Below, in pieces: positions 16,971-25,962 of a DNA stretch of 64,000 nt. This DNA comes from Cyanobacteria bacterium SZAS-4 (GTDB taxonomy: Bacteria; Cyanobacteriota; Vampirovibrionia; Obscuribacterales; Obscuribacteraceae), in the NCBI GenBank assembly GCA_018266255.1, contig JAFEAT010000010.1, positions 62,001 through 126,000 of the forward strand, given 5' to 3'. Each line of letters opens with the position of its first letter. Position 1 is the first letter of the stretch. Both the position numbers and the translations under genes were made by a program. A model generated the notes under the pieces. That model did no database searches. It was not told the origin of the DNA and saw only the letters and a list, made by a program, of their open reading frames with translations.

Positions 16971-19079
16971 TTGTTTAACAACAGTCGGACCAACTTATTC
17001 CTCATCAGCTTTGCTGCGCTCTTTTTCGAAGTCCTGGTAATTCGCTGGCTTTCGACCGAAATCAGAATTTTCGGTTACTTCAAAAATCTGATTTTGATGG
17101 GCGCTTTTGTAGGGCTAGGTTTGGGTTGCGCCAGTGCGAGTTCGGCCGCCAGTGTGGAACAATCTGACAAGTCGACAGCTGCGGAATTCTTTCCTTATCT
17201 GCTGTTGATACTGACGGGATTGATTGCAGCAGCTCCAATCATCGGTTTGAACCACATCAACTTTGTTGTCACGACTGACGTCTTCTTCTGGTTGCAGAAG
17301 GCAGACGTTGTTACTTCGATCGAGCAGCTCCTGATCAACGTAGCCTGGGTCATTGTTCTGTTTCTACTAGTAGTAGGTGTTTTCGATACGCTAGGACGTC
17401 GATTGGGACTGGAATTATCCAAGCAAGAGTCGCTCAATGCGTACTCGGTCAATCTTGGTGGCAGTGCCATCGGCGTTCTCGTTTACAACGTTTTGGCGTT
17501 CATGCAAACAAATCCTGGTGTTTGGTTGCTGGTCGGCGTTGCTTCGCTTTTGCCATTCTATAAAAAACCTCCACAACTGATTGCACTTGCCGCTTCTGTC
17601 ATAGTTGCCTTCTGTTCGGTTGGAAATAGTACCTGGTCACCTTATTACTGCATCACCACCAAGCCCTATACAACTAAAGCGGCTAACAGTGCGGAGTATC
17701 AGATCGGCACGGCAATTGATGTGAACCACGTCACGTTTCAACGAACAATCGACATGTCGTCTGCATTCGTTGAGAAACATCCGGAACTGAAATTGTTGCC
17801 TGAGTACGCCACGTACAACGTTCCATATCTAGTAAACAAAGAGGCGAAGAACGTTTTAGTGCTTGGTGCTGGTTCTGGCAACGATGTTGCGGCAGCATTG
17901 CGTCATGACGTAAAACACGTTGATGCAGTCGAAATCGATCCGGCGATTCTCGATTTGGGCAAGACCGAGCATCCCGAAAAGCCCTACAGCGACCCTCGTG
18001 TCTCGACTTATGTCAATGATGCGCGTAATTTCGTTTCTTCCAATCACACAAAATACGATTTGATTGTTTTTGGATTCGTAGATTCGACTGTTAGCTTTTC
18101 GATGCTTTCGTCAGTTCGATTGGACAACTTTCTCTATACCATCGAGAGCCTTAAACTAGCTACTCAAGCCCTTGCGCCGGATGGTGTGGCTTCGCTTAGT
18201 TTTGCTGCTGGTGCCCCGTGGGTTCGCGATCGACTGTTCCAAATGGTGCAGACTGCATCTGGAATGGAACCGCTCGCTTTGAACAGCGTTTATTCGAACA
18301 ACAATTCGATCATCATTTTGTGGGGACCAGGCGTGAATGCCCACCGTGCAGAGCTAATGGCTCAGTTCAAAGACCTCGTCATTCCAACAGCTCAACTTGT
18401 ATCCTCGCTGCCTCTGTGTACGGATGACTGGCCATTCCTCTATCAAAAGGATCGGGCACTTACATATGCATACGGCACGATGCTCGCCTTGCTGCTCCTC
18501 ATCGCTGGTTCGCTCACTATATCTCGCTTCCGCTTGAACCCAAAGAGTTTCTTTCACTCTGGTCAGTTTTTTCTGCTGGGCGCTGGATTCTTACTTCTTG
18601 AAACACGAGCGATGTTGGCTGTGGCTGTGCTTTTCGGATCGACATGGTTGGTCAGTTCAATAGTTATTTTCTTGATACTGATCATGGCGTGGCTGGCTAA
18701 TTGGGTCGTTCAGAAGCGTCCAAACTTGAATGACAATATCGCTCGAATCGGATTATTGGTTTCCCTGGTGGTGCTATATATGGTGCCACTGTCGGCTCTA
18801 TCAGATTTGGAGTGGTTTACTCGCTTAGGCGCGGCCGCGCTGATTATCGGTTTGCCGTTCACATTCGCCGGGCTGGTCTTCTCCAAAGCTTATGCCAAGG
18901 CCAACGAACCTGGCAAAGCTTTAGGAATCAACATTCTCGGTGCGCTTCTAGGCGGATGTCTGGAATATTTCTCAGTCATCATCGGTACGCGAGATCTAGT
19001 AATCATCGCATTTGTTCTTTACGTAAGCGCATTCGTAGCCGACTACCTGATCAACAAGCGAAGCAGTAGTAGCATCTAA
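16971..19079 (+). CDS. Membrane-embedded spermidine-synthase-like protein
   Basis: A 702-residue protein in three parts. About six membrane helices occupy residues 1-230. A soluble Rossmann-type domain at about 290-470 has NVLVLGAGSGND, AVEIDPAI and YVNDARNF, as in spermidine synthases and SAM-dependent methyltransferases. A further block of about six helices (500-700) follows. Such fused proteins are widespread but mostly uncharacterised, and polyamine synthesis has not been shown for them in general. The start is TTG at 16971 with GAGAAG upstream. It is convergent with the next gene, 39 bases away. Confidence 0.82.
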   Translation: MFNNSRTNLFLISFAALFFEVLVIRWLSTEIRIFGYFKNLILMGAFVGLGLGCASASSAASVEQSDKSTAAEFFPYLLLILTGLIAAAPIIGLNHINFVVTTDVFFWLQKADVVTSIEQLLINVAWVIVLFLLVVGVFDTLGRRLGLELSKQESLNAYSVNLGGSAIGVLVYNVLAFMQTNPGVWLLVGVASLLPFYKKPPQLIALAASVIVAFCSVGNSTWSPYYCITTKPYTTKAANSAEYQIGTAIDVNHVTFQRTIDMSSAFVEKHPELKLLPEYATYNVPYLVNKEAKNVLVLGAGSGNDVAAALRHDVKHVDAVEIDPAILDLGKTEHPEKPYSDPRVSTYVNDARNFVSSNHTKYDLIVFGFVDSTVSFSMLSSVRLDNFLYTIESLKLATQALAPDGVASLSFAAGAPWVRDRLFQMVQTASGMEPLALNSVYSNNNSIIILWGPGVNAHRAELMAQFKDLVIPTAQLVSSLPLCTDDWPFLYQKDRALTYAYGTMLALLLLIAGSLTISRFRLNPKSFFHSGQFFLLGAGFLLLETRAMLAVAVLFGSTWLVSSIVIFLILIMAWLANWVVQKRPNLNDNIARIGLLVSLVVLYMVPLSALSDLEWFTRLGAAALIIGLPFTFAGLVFSKAYAKANEPGKALGINILGALLGGCLEYFSVIIGTRDLVIIAFVLYVSAFVADYLINKRSSSSI

Positions 19080-19118
19080 GTCTATGCAGCAAGCAGTGGT
19101 CGATTCACCGAGAAGTAA

Positions 19119-20774
19119 TTACTCCGCGAGTATTTGTACTTTCCCAGCCGCAATAGTATCCTGTGCCGTCAAATGATCCGGCGTCACCGCATCCAACAAT
19201 TGCAGCTTGCGCTTAGTATCAGCATCCACCAGAGACAGATAAACCGAATACTGACCAGGAGTTAGCTTAGGCATTTTCAACTCTTCTTGCCAGGTGACGG
19301 GCTTGCCTGCGATCCACTTTTGAGTTGGCACCTCTGGCGTATGCAGTGACTGCATCACTGGTTTGCCGTTGCCATCTCGCAGCTCCAACTGAACCTTGTA
19401 GCTGCTCGCCACATCCTTATCGAACTGGCGGCTTGGTCGCATCGCAGGTGCGCTTCCCAAATTGAGAAAGGTGAATGACGCTTTCAGAGGTTGTCCTGAT
19501 TTGACGTCAGCTGGAAGAGTGATGTTTTGCGAAACCAGTTGGTATCCCAATTTGGAGCGCAATTGTTCGAGCGTTTTGACGACCGTGTCATCCTTTGCTG
19601 TGAAAAACTGGGCGGGCACTTCGACAAAGCTTATGCCATCGTCGAGAGCAAACTTCGCCAACTTGTCCAGCGATTCAGCTGTAATCGCTGGTGCCAGGCG
19701 ATAACCAGTGACTGTATCCGGTTTGAATTTGAGCAAGACGCGATATTGATCGAAACCGTGCTTCGCGTCGGCCACATTCTGTCTGGTCAAATAAACTCGC
19801 TGCCCATATCGATAAATTAGATAGTCGCTAATTTCATCGAGAGAGTCTTCACCAGCTCTATTCGCTGTTGGCGGGTCGATGTCGAAATTAAGTCTGCAGC
19901 TTGGAAATGCGTGCGGGAAAAGATCAGCAACATATTTCCAGTGTTGCACCAATTGACGCTGGTTCATGCCGAATTCAGATTTCAGCGAAGTTTCGACTTT
20001 CGTGTGTTCTTCTTTGTTTTCGATGTTTGGGATGACGAGAGTGCCGCCACTGACGCCACCGCCTGTAATGCCAACGCTATGCAGCGCCTGGTTTTTGTCG
20101 TATCGTGATCCTAGCGCATTGATGAAGTTCGACCATTTGGCTAGATAGGACGAATCCCAAAATACAGGCATTACGTATGGCTTACCATCAGGTCCTGTGT
20201 AAGACACTGACTTTGCTCCTGCGTCGTAGACCCATTTGGGAGTATCCGAATCAGTCAAACCACAGGTGGTGACTCTGAGGATTACAGATTTCTTGTTTTG
20301 CGCCGCCGTTTCAAGCAGATGATCGATCTGTTTCCAGTCATACTGCCCTTCTGTAGGCTCGGCCGACGACCACGGCACCATCACGCTCAGTCCGTTCACG
20401 GAAGGTTGAGCGAGAATGTCTTTGAGCAGGTTATCGTCTTTGAGTTGCGCCAAATCGACTGCTGCAAACAATCCCAGTTCTTTATTGGAAATCGCTTTAG
20501 CGCCGGCTATTTCAGTGCCTTTAAACGATCTTTTCTTGATGATGCGATCTTGCGAGTCGTTCAAATATGTTTTTTCATGCACCGGATTGAGATATTTCAA
20601 CAACTCACCGGCCTTGTTTTTCGGCCTCATTTTGCCTTCGGGATTCGAGTTATCTGTTGCCGTTTTTTGATCTGCTTTGTCGTCTTGTGCCGACGTGTCT
20701 TCAGCATAGGCTGCTGAACTGAGCGAAATCGTAAGAGCCATTGAGGCATATGCAAGCGAGCGTTTCGTAAACAT
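19119..20774 (-). CDS. Secreted glycoside-hydrolase-like protein (GH42/beta-galactosidase-type barrel)
   Basis: A 551-residue exported protein with a signal peptide ending near SAAYAED. The central region reads like a TIM-barrel glycosidase: LSVMVPWSSAEPTEGQYDW matches the W..(I/V)EP..G.Y.W signature of GH42-type enzymes. KWVYDAG and HSVGITGGGVSGG also suit the barrel. The C-terminal 130 residues (FTFLNLGSAPAMRPS) look like a beta-sandwich domain of the DUF4832 type. The acid/base glutamate normally placed in the 'GGE' strand end is not obvious (here GGGVSGG), so activity is uncertain. Confidence 0.75.
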   Translation of the reverse strand: MFTKRSLAYASMALTISLSSAAYAEDTSAQDDKADQKTATDNSNPEGKMRPKNKAGELLKYLNPVHEKTYLNDSQDRIIKKRSFKGTEIAGAKAISNKELGLFAAVDLAQLKDDNLLKDILAQPSVNGLSVMVPWSSAEPTEGQYDWKQIDHLLETAAQNKKSVILRVTTCGLTDSDTPKWVYDAGAKSVSYTGPDGKPYVMPVFWDSSYLAKWSNFINALGSRYDKNQALHSVGITGGGVSGGTLVIPNIENKEEHTKVETSLKSEFGMNQRQLVQHWKYVADLFPHAFPSCRLNFDIDPPTANRAGEDSLDEISDYLIYRYGQRVYLTRQNVADAKHGFDQYRVLLKFKPDTVTGYRLAPAITAESLDKLAKFALDDGISFVEVPAQFFTAKDDTVVKTLEQLRSKLGYQLVSQNITLPADVKSGQPLKASFTFLNLGSAPAMRPSRQFDKDVASSYKVQLELRDGNGKPVMQSLHTPEVPTQKWIAGKPVTWQEELKMPKLTPGQYSVYLSLVDADTKRKLQLLDAVTPDHLTAQDTIAAGKVQILAE

Positions 20775-20960
20775 TTCTTCTCCGTTCCGGCAAGTGATCT
20801 TGATGTGCAGCTGAGTCCAGGTGGGTTCCGGTATTTGCTCGGTGCTGTTGATTCTACCTGTGATTGGCTGGCAGTGTCTTAAGCGCGTCTTTTTTGTTGG
20901 CTGGGTTTGTGGTCTGGCGTGGTTCGAATCATCGTTTCGCTTGGCTTGCAGTTTGATTGA

Positions 20961-21001
20961 GCCGGCTGGAAGCCGGCGGCCCCAGCCGGTTTGGAAACCG
21001 G
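20961..21001. repeat. Paired-hairpin intergenic repeat, copy 1
   Basis: Two adjacent hairpins: GCCGGC-TGGAA-GCCGGC at 20961-20977 and CCGGTTT-GG-AAACCGG at 20986-21001. They are joined by GGCCCCAG and followed by GCGCTGCG. The same layout, with different stems but the same GGCGGCCC joint and CCGGCGCT end, recurs at 57511-57553. It resembles REP-type dispersed elements. The 325-base spacer 20775-21099 holds nothing else that I can support. Confidence 0.6.
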
Positions 21002-21099
21002 CGCTGCGTGAGGCGCTGCGTTAGGAGTGCGATAAGCTACGCAAAAGTGTTAACATTCCGTGTCCACAGCGGCTGAGCTGCTATGCACGGAGAATCGAT

Positions 21100-21873
21100 T
21101 TGAGCCTGACATATTTGGGGCATAGCGCCGTCCAGTTTCAAGTCAACGACTTGACTATCTATGTCGACCCATATTTCAAAGATCCAGTCGATTGGACGAC
21201 ATTACCCAAGGCTGACCTTGTCATTTTGACGCATGGACATTTTGACCACGGCGTTCTTTTATCCGTGCAGCTATACGAGGCTTGGAAATGTAGCTTTCTG
21301 GCGCCACGCACTTTGATTCAGTGGATGCAGCGCAAGTACAAACGCAAAATTCCTGCGGACGCATTCATTCCCATCGCTCACGGTGAGACCGTTCAATACA
21401 AGGGTCTTGCCATTAGCGCGATCCCAGCGCATCACCCTGTCAACCGCATGGGTAAAACAATTTTGCGCCTCTTCGCTCGTTCGTCTGCCCCTGGAAAGCC
21501 AGTCAACGGCTACTATTTCAACGGTTATTATCACGCCGGAGATACTATCTATACAGCTGCGATTCCTGAAGCTCTAGTAAATCGGGAGGTTCACACCGCC
21601 TGCCTACCAATCGGCGGCAAATATGGCGTCGCTTCTCCAGCGGAAGCTCTGAAAATCGCCGAGCAAATTGGAGCAACTCGAATCGTTCCATTGCATTGGC
21701 AGGCATTAGTTGAACAAGTTCCTTTTCGTTATCAGTCGTCCGACCTGGTTAAGCTGGCAAAAGACAATGCGACCAGGGTAATGATCTGCCCGCTCGCTAT
21801 CGGCGAACTTCTTGAACCTGTTAGCGTTAGCGAGGTTGCGCCGACGAATTCAGACGCTAAACTAATGCGATAA
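21100..21873 (+). CDS. Metal-dependent hydrolase, UPF0173 (UlaG-like metallo-beta-lactamase fold)
   Basis: A 257-residue metallo-beta-lactamase-fold protein. It has the early SLTYLGHSAVQFQ strand, the metal motif LTHGHFDHG (HxHxDH), a YHAGDTIYT aspartate loop and a final IVPLHWQALVEQ histidine. These are features of the UPF0173/UlaG group of lactonase-like hydrolases; the substrate is unknown. TTG at 21100 is the likely start, with GGAG seven bases before it. It stands alone, 325 bases from the divergent glycosidase-like gene. Confidence 0.88.
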   Translation: MSLTYLGHSAVQFQVNDLTIYVDPYFKDPVDWTTLPKADLVILTHGHFDHGVLLSVQLYEAWKCSFLAPRTLIQWMQRKYKRKIPADAFIPIAHGETVQYKGLAISAIPAHHPVNRMGKTILRLFARSSAPGKPVNGYYFNGYYHAGDTIYTAAIPEALVNREVHTACLPIGGKYGVASPAEALKIAEQIGATRIVPLHWQALVEQVPFRYQSSDLVKLAKDNATRVMICPLAIGELLEPVSVSEVAPTNSDAKLMR

Positions 21874-21961
21874 ACGGTCGGCAATTGCTTGGAATCTTCG
21901 CTGCCGTGCACAATTTCATCTGTTCTGGGTAAAACGTTAAAAGGGGCCACTGGCGGCGTAT

Positions 21962-23584
21962 TTGTCTCTGACGGGTTTTACCCGGATGCAGAGACGGCAA
22001 AGTGAAAGTTCGATGCTACAGAACCAACGGCAGGATAATCGCCACAACATTCGTTTGCCAAATCAGGCGACGATACCAGATTTGAAGCAGATCTACGCTC
22101 TTCAGGCGCAGGCTCAATCCAACTCGGGTCGCACTGTTGAACTGCCTTTTGGCGATGCTCCGGAAGACTACATATTGACTATCTTTCGCGACAAGACCAA
22201 GGGCGATTGGCTCTGGATGCTCTATCGTGGGCATGGCACGGATTCATTTTTGGAGTGGAGTTATGTCACGCCGGATCCAGGTGTCATTCACAATGTCATA
22301 AGTGCGCAGTTTCCCGGCGCCTCTCTCAAGCCGATCGTTTTATCGGAAGACTCTGCCCGAGCCGATTTTGGACCGCAAAATGCGTATGAAGCGCTGAAGG
22401 CAAGTCAAGTGACTACGAGCAACTACGACCAGCAGTCCATCTCTGCAAGCCAGGAGCGGCAATCAGCTACTGGCGGAATGTCTAAGTTGCAGCGACCTAC
22501 TCTCGAGGGCGAGCTGGAGAATCTTTCCGTGCCCAATCTTTTGCAGTCTATAGCGATGGGCAAAATGACTGGTCGCTTGGAAATTGCATCCAACACTGAT
22601 GTAGCAAATGTTCACTTCTTCGAGGGGTCTCCGCTGCATTGCGTAATGCGCGGAGTCGAAGGAGATGCAGCGATTATCGAGTTGGTTGGTTGGAGTTCGG
22701 GTGCATTCCGTTTTTATCCTGAGCCAAAAACCCGCGTAGAAACGGTCAAGAAGCGTCTTGATTGGCTTTTGATGGAAGGCGCAGCATTCGACGACCAATA
22801 CAAATTTCTCAATGCCCGCGGCTTGACCCTTGAATCTTTCGTGGTCCGCAAACATAACAACATCACAGAGTCGATGTTCGAACAGAGTGTTGCCAAAGGA
22901 GCATGCAGTGATTTGCGGCTGCTCAAGGGCTTTTATCAATCAATCGATAGTAAAAGTACTCTCGTCGAAGTTTTGCGTCGTCGACCGCTGCCTAAGATTG
23001 ACTGGGTTCTGGTCTTATATACGCTTGTCAGTTGCGATCTCGTACACTTCATCGAAAATTTGCCTGAGGCGCCAAAGCCAGCGGTAGCAGGGGTTCCGCC
23101 AGTCGATTGGCAGGTCGTGCGCACATTTGAAAAGAGTATGCTGCGTGCCGACACTGAACTCTACACGTATCCTGCCTTTCTCTATTTCCTGGAAAAAGAA
23201 TTTGCGCGCTTCGAAAGATTCAGTCAGCCCTTTTCGATCATCATTATTGAAGCGGTCCTGCGCAACGCAAAAAATTCAAAAGCGACCGATCCACTTCCAT
23301 TGAGTGCAGTAAAAGAAGTAGCCAAGCGTGTCGATCGTTTAAAGAGAAAGACAGATTTACTCGGGCACTATGAAACTTTTGGTCTGGCGCTTCTGTTGCC
23401 ACTGACCGATGGCACCTCGGCGCGCAGCTTTGCCTCACGACTTGCAGATGTCATTGTCAGCACTCCTCTGACCGACGACATCGACAATACTTCTCTAGTG
23501 CTCTCTATCGGCACTGCAAGCATTCCAGAGAGCTGTCAGGATCTTGGTGCAATGTTGGCCATGGCAAGACCGACTAAAGCTTGA
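21962..23584 (+). CDS. DUF4388 (PATAN) protein with degenerate GGDEF-like C-terminal domain
   Basis: A soluble protein of up to 540 residues. Residues about 180-260 (GELENLSVPNLLQSIAMGK, MTGRLEIAS, then HFFEGSPLHC) match the DUF4388/PATAN domain found in cyanobacterial and myxobacterial two-component systems. The C-terminal 150 residues have the fold pattern of a diguanylate cyclase, but where GGDEF should stand there is HYETF in DLLGHYETFGLALLLP. The catalytic site is therefore lost and it probably binds or senses rather than makes c-di-GMP. Start uncertain: TTG at 21962, or ATG at 21986 or 22013. Confidence 0.8.
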   Translation: MSLTGFTRMQRRQSESSMLQNQRQDNRHNIRLPNQATIPDLKQIYALQAQAQSNSGRTVELPFGDAPEDYILTIFRDKTKGDWLWMLYRGHGTDSFLEWSYVTPDPGVIHNVISAQFPGASLKPIVLSEDSARADFGPQNAYEALKASQVTTSNYDQQSISASQERQSATGGMSKLQRPTLEGELENLSVPNLLQSIAMGKMTGRLEIASNTDVANVHFFEGSPLHCVMRGVEGDAAIIELVGWSSGAFRFYPEPKTRVETVKKRLDWLLMEGAAFDDQYKFLNARGLTLESFVVRKHNNITESMFEQSVAKGACSDLRLLKGFYQSIDSKSTLVEVLRRRPLPKIDWVLVLYTLVSCDLVHFIENLPEAPKPAVAGVPPVDWQVVRTFEKSMLRADTELYTYPAFLYFLEKEFARFERFSQPFSIIIIEAVLRNAKNSKATDPLPLSAVKEVAKRVDRLKRKTDLLGHYETFGLALLLPLTDGTSARSFASRLADVIVSTPLTDDIDNTSLVLSIGTASIPESCQDLGAMLAMARPTKA

Positions 23585-23721
23585 ATTGCCGGGAATAACA
23601 TCAGAGTCCAATGATTGATCTGTACTCACGGTGTCCCCAAGCAGAAGGAATTGAAGTTTTAGCAGCGCATTTATAAAGTATTCTATAAGTTTATTAATCT
23701 TACTAAGTCACATTGTCATCA

Positions 23722-23750
23722 TTGGAACAAGGCGGGTCGCCGTTTATCAT
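23722..23750 (+). promoter_or_regulatory. Candidate sigma-70-type promoter for dnaK
   Basis: TTGGAA at 23722-23727 and TATCAT at 23745-23750 are separated by 17 bases. They lie 108 bases before the dnaK start. No CIRCE element (TTAGCACTC-N9-GAGTGCTAA) is visible in this spacer. Confidence 0.4.
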
Positions 23751-23772
23751 AGACGGGTAAAAGTCTCGGGTC

Positions 23773-23814
23773 TCACCGTATAGAACGGTGACCCAAGTAT
23801 AATTCCGTTGGGTC
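23773..23814 (+). promoter_or_regulatory. Two overlapping inverted repeats in the dnaK leader
   Basis: TCACCGT-ATAGA-ACGGTGA (23773-23791) and GACCCAA-N11-TTGGGTC (23790-23814) are both perfect seven-base inverted repeats and share two bases. They lie between the candidate promoter and the ribosome site of dnaK. They could be a repressor operator or a folded leader RNA such as a thermosensor; the sequence does not decide. Confidence 0.5.
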
Positions 23815-23857
23815 TCCAGCTTTTATAGCTTTTACAGGAGCATAGGGAGTTTAAAAG

Positions 23858-25831
23858 ATGGGTAAGTCAGTAGGCATCGATTTGGGAACCACTAACTCAG
23901 TGGTCGCCGTTATGGAAGGTGGCCAGCCGACCGTGGTTTCCAATGCTGAAGGAGGGCGTACCACGCCGTCTGTAGTTGCATTTACTAAATCCGGTGAGAG
24001 ATTGGTCGGACAATTGGCACGACGCCAAGCAGTGTTGAACCCTGAGAACACTGTCTACTCAATCAAGCGCTTCATTGGGCGCAGATTTAGTGAAGTGGAA
24101 TCAGAAAAGAAAATCGTCTCTTACAAAGTCAAAGAGGGCGGTGACGGCGGTTGTAAGGTTGCCATTCAAGGCAAGGATTATTCGCCTGAAGAAATTTCGG
24201 CAATGATTTTGCGTAAGTTGAAAGAAGATGCCGAGAAATATCTTGGTGAAAAAGTAACCAGTGCTGTAATTACAGTTCCTGCTTATTTCAACGACTCGCA
24301 ACGTCAATCGACGAAGAACGCAGGCACAATCGCCGGTCTGGAAGTGCTTCGTATCATCAACGAGCCTACGGCTGCAGCGCTTGCATACGGTCTGGACAAA
24401 AAGGAAAACGAAACGATTCTCGTATTCGACCTTGGCGGCGGCACGTTCGACGTGTCTGTTCTCGAAGTGGGCGACGGCGTTTTCGAAGTAAAAGCAACTT
24501 CTGGTGATACTCACCTTGGTGGCGACGACTTCGACCATTGCATCGTTACTTGGGTCGCTGACGAATTCATGAACCTTGAAGGCATCGACCTTCGCAAAGA
24601 CAGACAAGCATTGCAACGTCTGACTGAAGCTGCTGAAAAAGCAAAAATCGAACTTTCATCGGTTATTGAAACTAACCTTTCACTGCCGTTCATCACAGCC
24701 GACGCAACCGGTCCAAAGCATTTGGAAATGAAGTTGACCAGAGCTCGTTTCAACGAACTCACCCGTCATCTCGTTGAAAGATGCCGCGCACCGATGGAAC
24801 AATCTTTGAGAGATTCGAAGCTTAGCTACGAAGCACTCGATGAAGTTGTGTTGGTTGGTGGTTCTACAAGAATTCCTGCCGTGCAAGAACTCGTTAAGAG
24901 CTTGACCGGTGGTAAAGAGCCTAACCAGAGCGTAAACCCTGACGAAGTAGTTGCTGTAGGCGCCGCTATTCAAGCCGGTGTTCTCGGTGGTGAAGTTAAG
25001 GGCGTAGTTCTCCTCGACGTCACTCCACTCTCTCTCGGTATCGAGACGATGGGCGGCGTTATGACGAAGTTGGTCGAAAGAAATACAACAATTCCAACTC
25101 GCAAATCGGAAGTGTTCTCGACAGCCGACGACAACCAAACCGCGGTAGACATCTACGTCTTCCAGGGTGAACGTCCGATGGCTCGCGATAACAAACTGCT
25201 AGGAAACTTCCGACTCGACGGAATTCCACCAGCCTCCAGAGGGCAACCTAAGGTTGAAGTTACCTTCGACATCGACGCGAACGGCATCATGAACGTTACT
25301 GCTCGCGACCAATCGACAGGTAAAGAACAGAAAATCACGATTACTGCCAGTACAAACATGTCGAAAGACGACATCGAACGTCTGGTCAGAGAATCCGAAA
25401 GCCACGCTAGTGACGACCGTCGTCGCAAAGAAGAAGCAGACGTGCGCAACGAAGCCGACAGCATTTGCTACGCGGTGGAAAGACACGTTCGCGAACTCGG
25501 CGACAAAGTCACACAAGGTGAAAAAGCTCGAGCCGAAATGTTGGTCACAGATTTGCGTCAGAAACTCAAAGACGGCGCCGATCAAGAAACCATCAAGAGC
25601 ATCATGAACGAGCTCCGAGGCGCATTGGTACTGTTGCAACAAGCAGCTTCCATGCACGGCGGCGGCGCTTCCAATGGTGGCGAAGACGGCGGCATGGGCG
25701 ATCCGAACGCTGGATACGACTACGGTACTGGTGGTGCTGCCACCGGTGGTGATGGCGGATACGGTGCTGGATATGGCGCTGGCGGATCCGATGAAGTAGT
25801 GGACGCTGAGTTCCACGCTTCAGAAGAATAG
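23858..25831 (+). CDS. dnaK: Chaperone protein DnaK (Hsp70)
   Basis: A 657-residue Hsp70. Seen: [17 protein letters not shown] at the start, [14 protein letters not shown], the [11 protein letters not shown] signature, [15 protein letters not shown], the [13 protein letters not shown] substrate-domain entry, and a Gly-rich tail ending DVVDAEFH. It folds proteins with DnaJ and GrpE; neither gene is adjacent. Two Cys-free phosphate loops are intact. ATG at 23858 follows GGGAG eight bases upstream. A strong terminator lies 28 bases after the stop, so dnaK appears to be monocistronic. Confidence 0.98.
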   Translation: MGKSVGIDLGTTNSVVAVMEGGQPTVVSNAEGGRTTPSVVAFTKSGERLVGQLARRQAVLNPENTVYSIKRFIGRRFSEVESEKKIVSYKVKEGGDGGCKVAIQGKDYSPEEISAMILRKLKEDAEKYLGEKVTSAVITVPAYFNDSQRQSTKNAGTIAGLEVLRIINEPTAAALAYGLDKKENETILVFDLGGGTFDVSVLEVGDGVFEVKATSGDTHLGGDDFDHCIVTWVADEFMNLEGIDLRKDRQALQRLTEAAEKAKIELSSVIETNLSLPFITADATGPKHLEMKLTRARFNELTRHLVERCRAPMEQSLRDSKLSYEALDEVVLVGGSTRIPAVQELVKSLTGGKEPNQSVNPDEVVAVGAAIQAGVLGGEVKGVVLLDVTPLSLGIETMGGVMTKLVERNTTIPTRKSEVFSTADDNQTAVDIYVFQGERPMARDNKLLGNFRLDGIPPASRGQPKVEVTFDIDANGIMNVTARDQSTGKEQKITITASTNMSKDDIERLVRESESHASDDRRRKEEADVRNEADSICYAVERHVRELGDKVTQGEKARAEMLVTDLRQKLKDGADQETIKSIMNELRGALVLLQQAASMHGGGASNGGEDGGMGDPNAGYDYGTGGAATGGDGGYGAGYGAGGSDEVVDAEFHASEE

Positions 25832-25858
25832 GTCCTACTGCACAGACCCGTAATTATG

Positions 25859-25887
25859 AAAAGCGCTCACTTTAGTGGGCGCTTTTT
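25859..25887 (+). terminator. Rho-independent terminator after dnaK
   Basis: AAAAGCGCTCACT pairs with AGTGGGCGCTTTT across a two-base centre, with one G-T wobble, and ends in a run of five T. Confidence 0.9.
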
Positions 25888-25962
25888 GTTCATAACCACT
25901 TTGCAATGTTATCCTTAGTACAGGAACGGAGTTCAAGCCATCAGCTGGATGGAGATGCAGAG

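Noticed and set aside
23585..23857. CIRCE element for HrcA control of dnaK
   Set aside because: TTAGCACTC-N9-GAGTGCTAA is not found in the spacer.
25199..25816. Minus-strand 205-residue frame opposite dnaK
   Set aside because: Ser/Phe/Val-rich mirror of a strongly coding gene.
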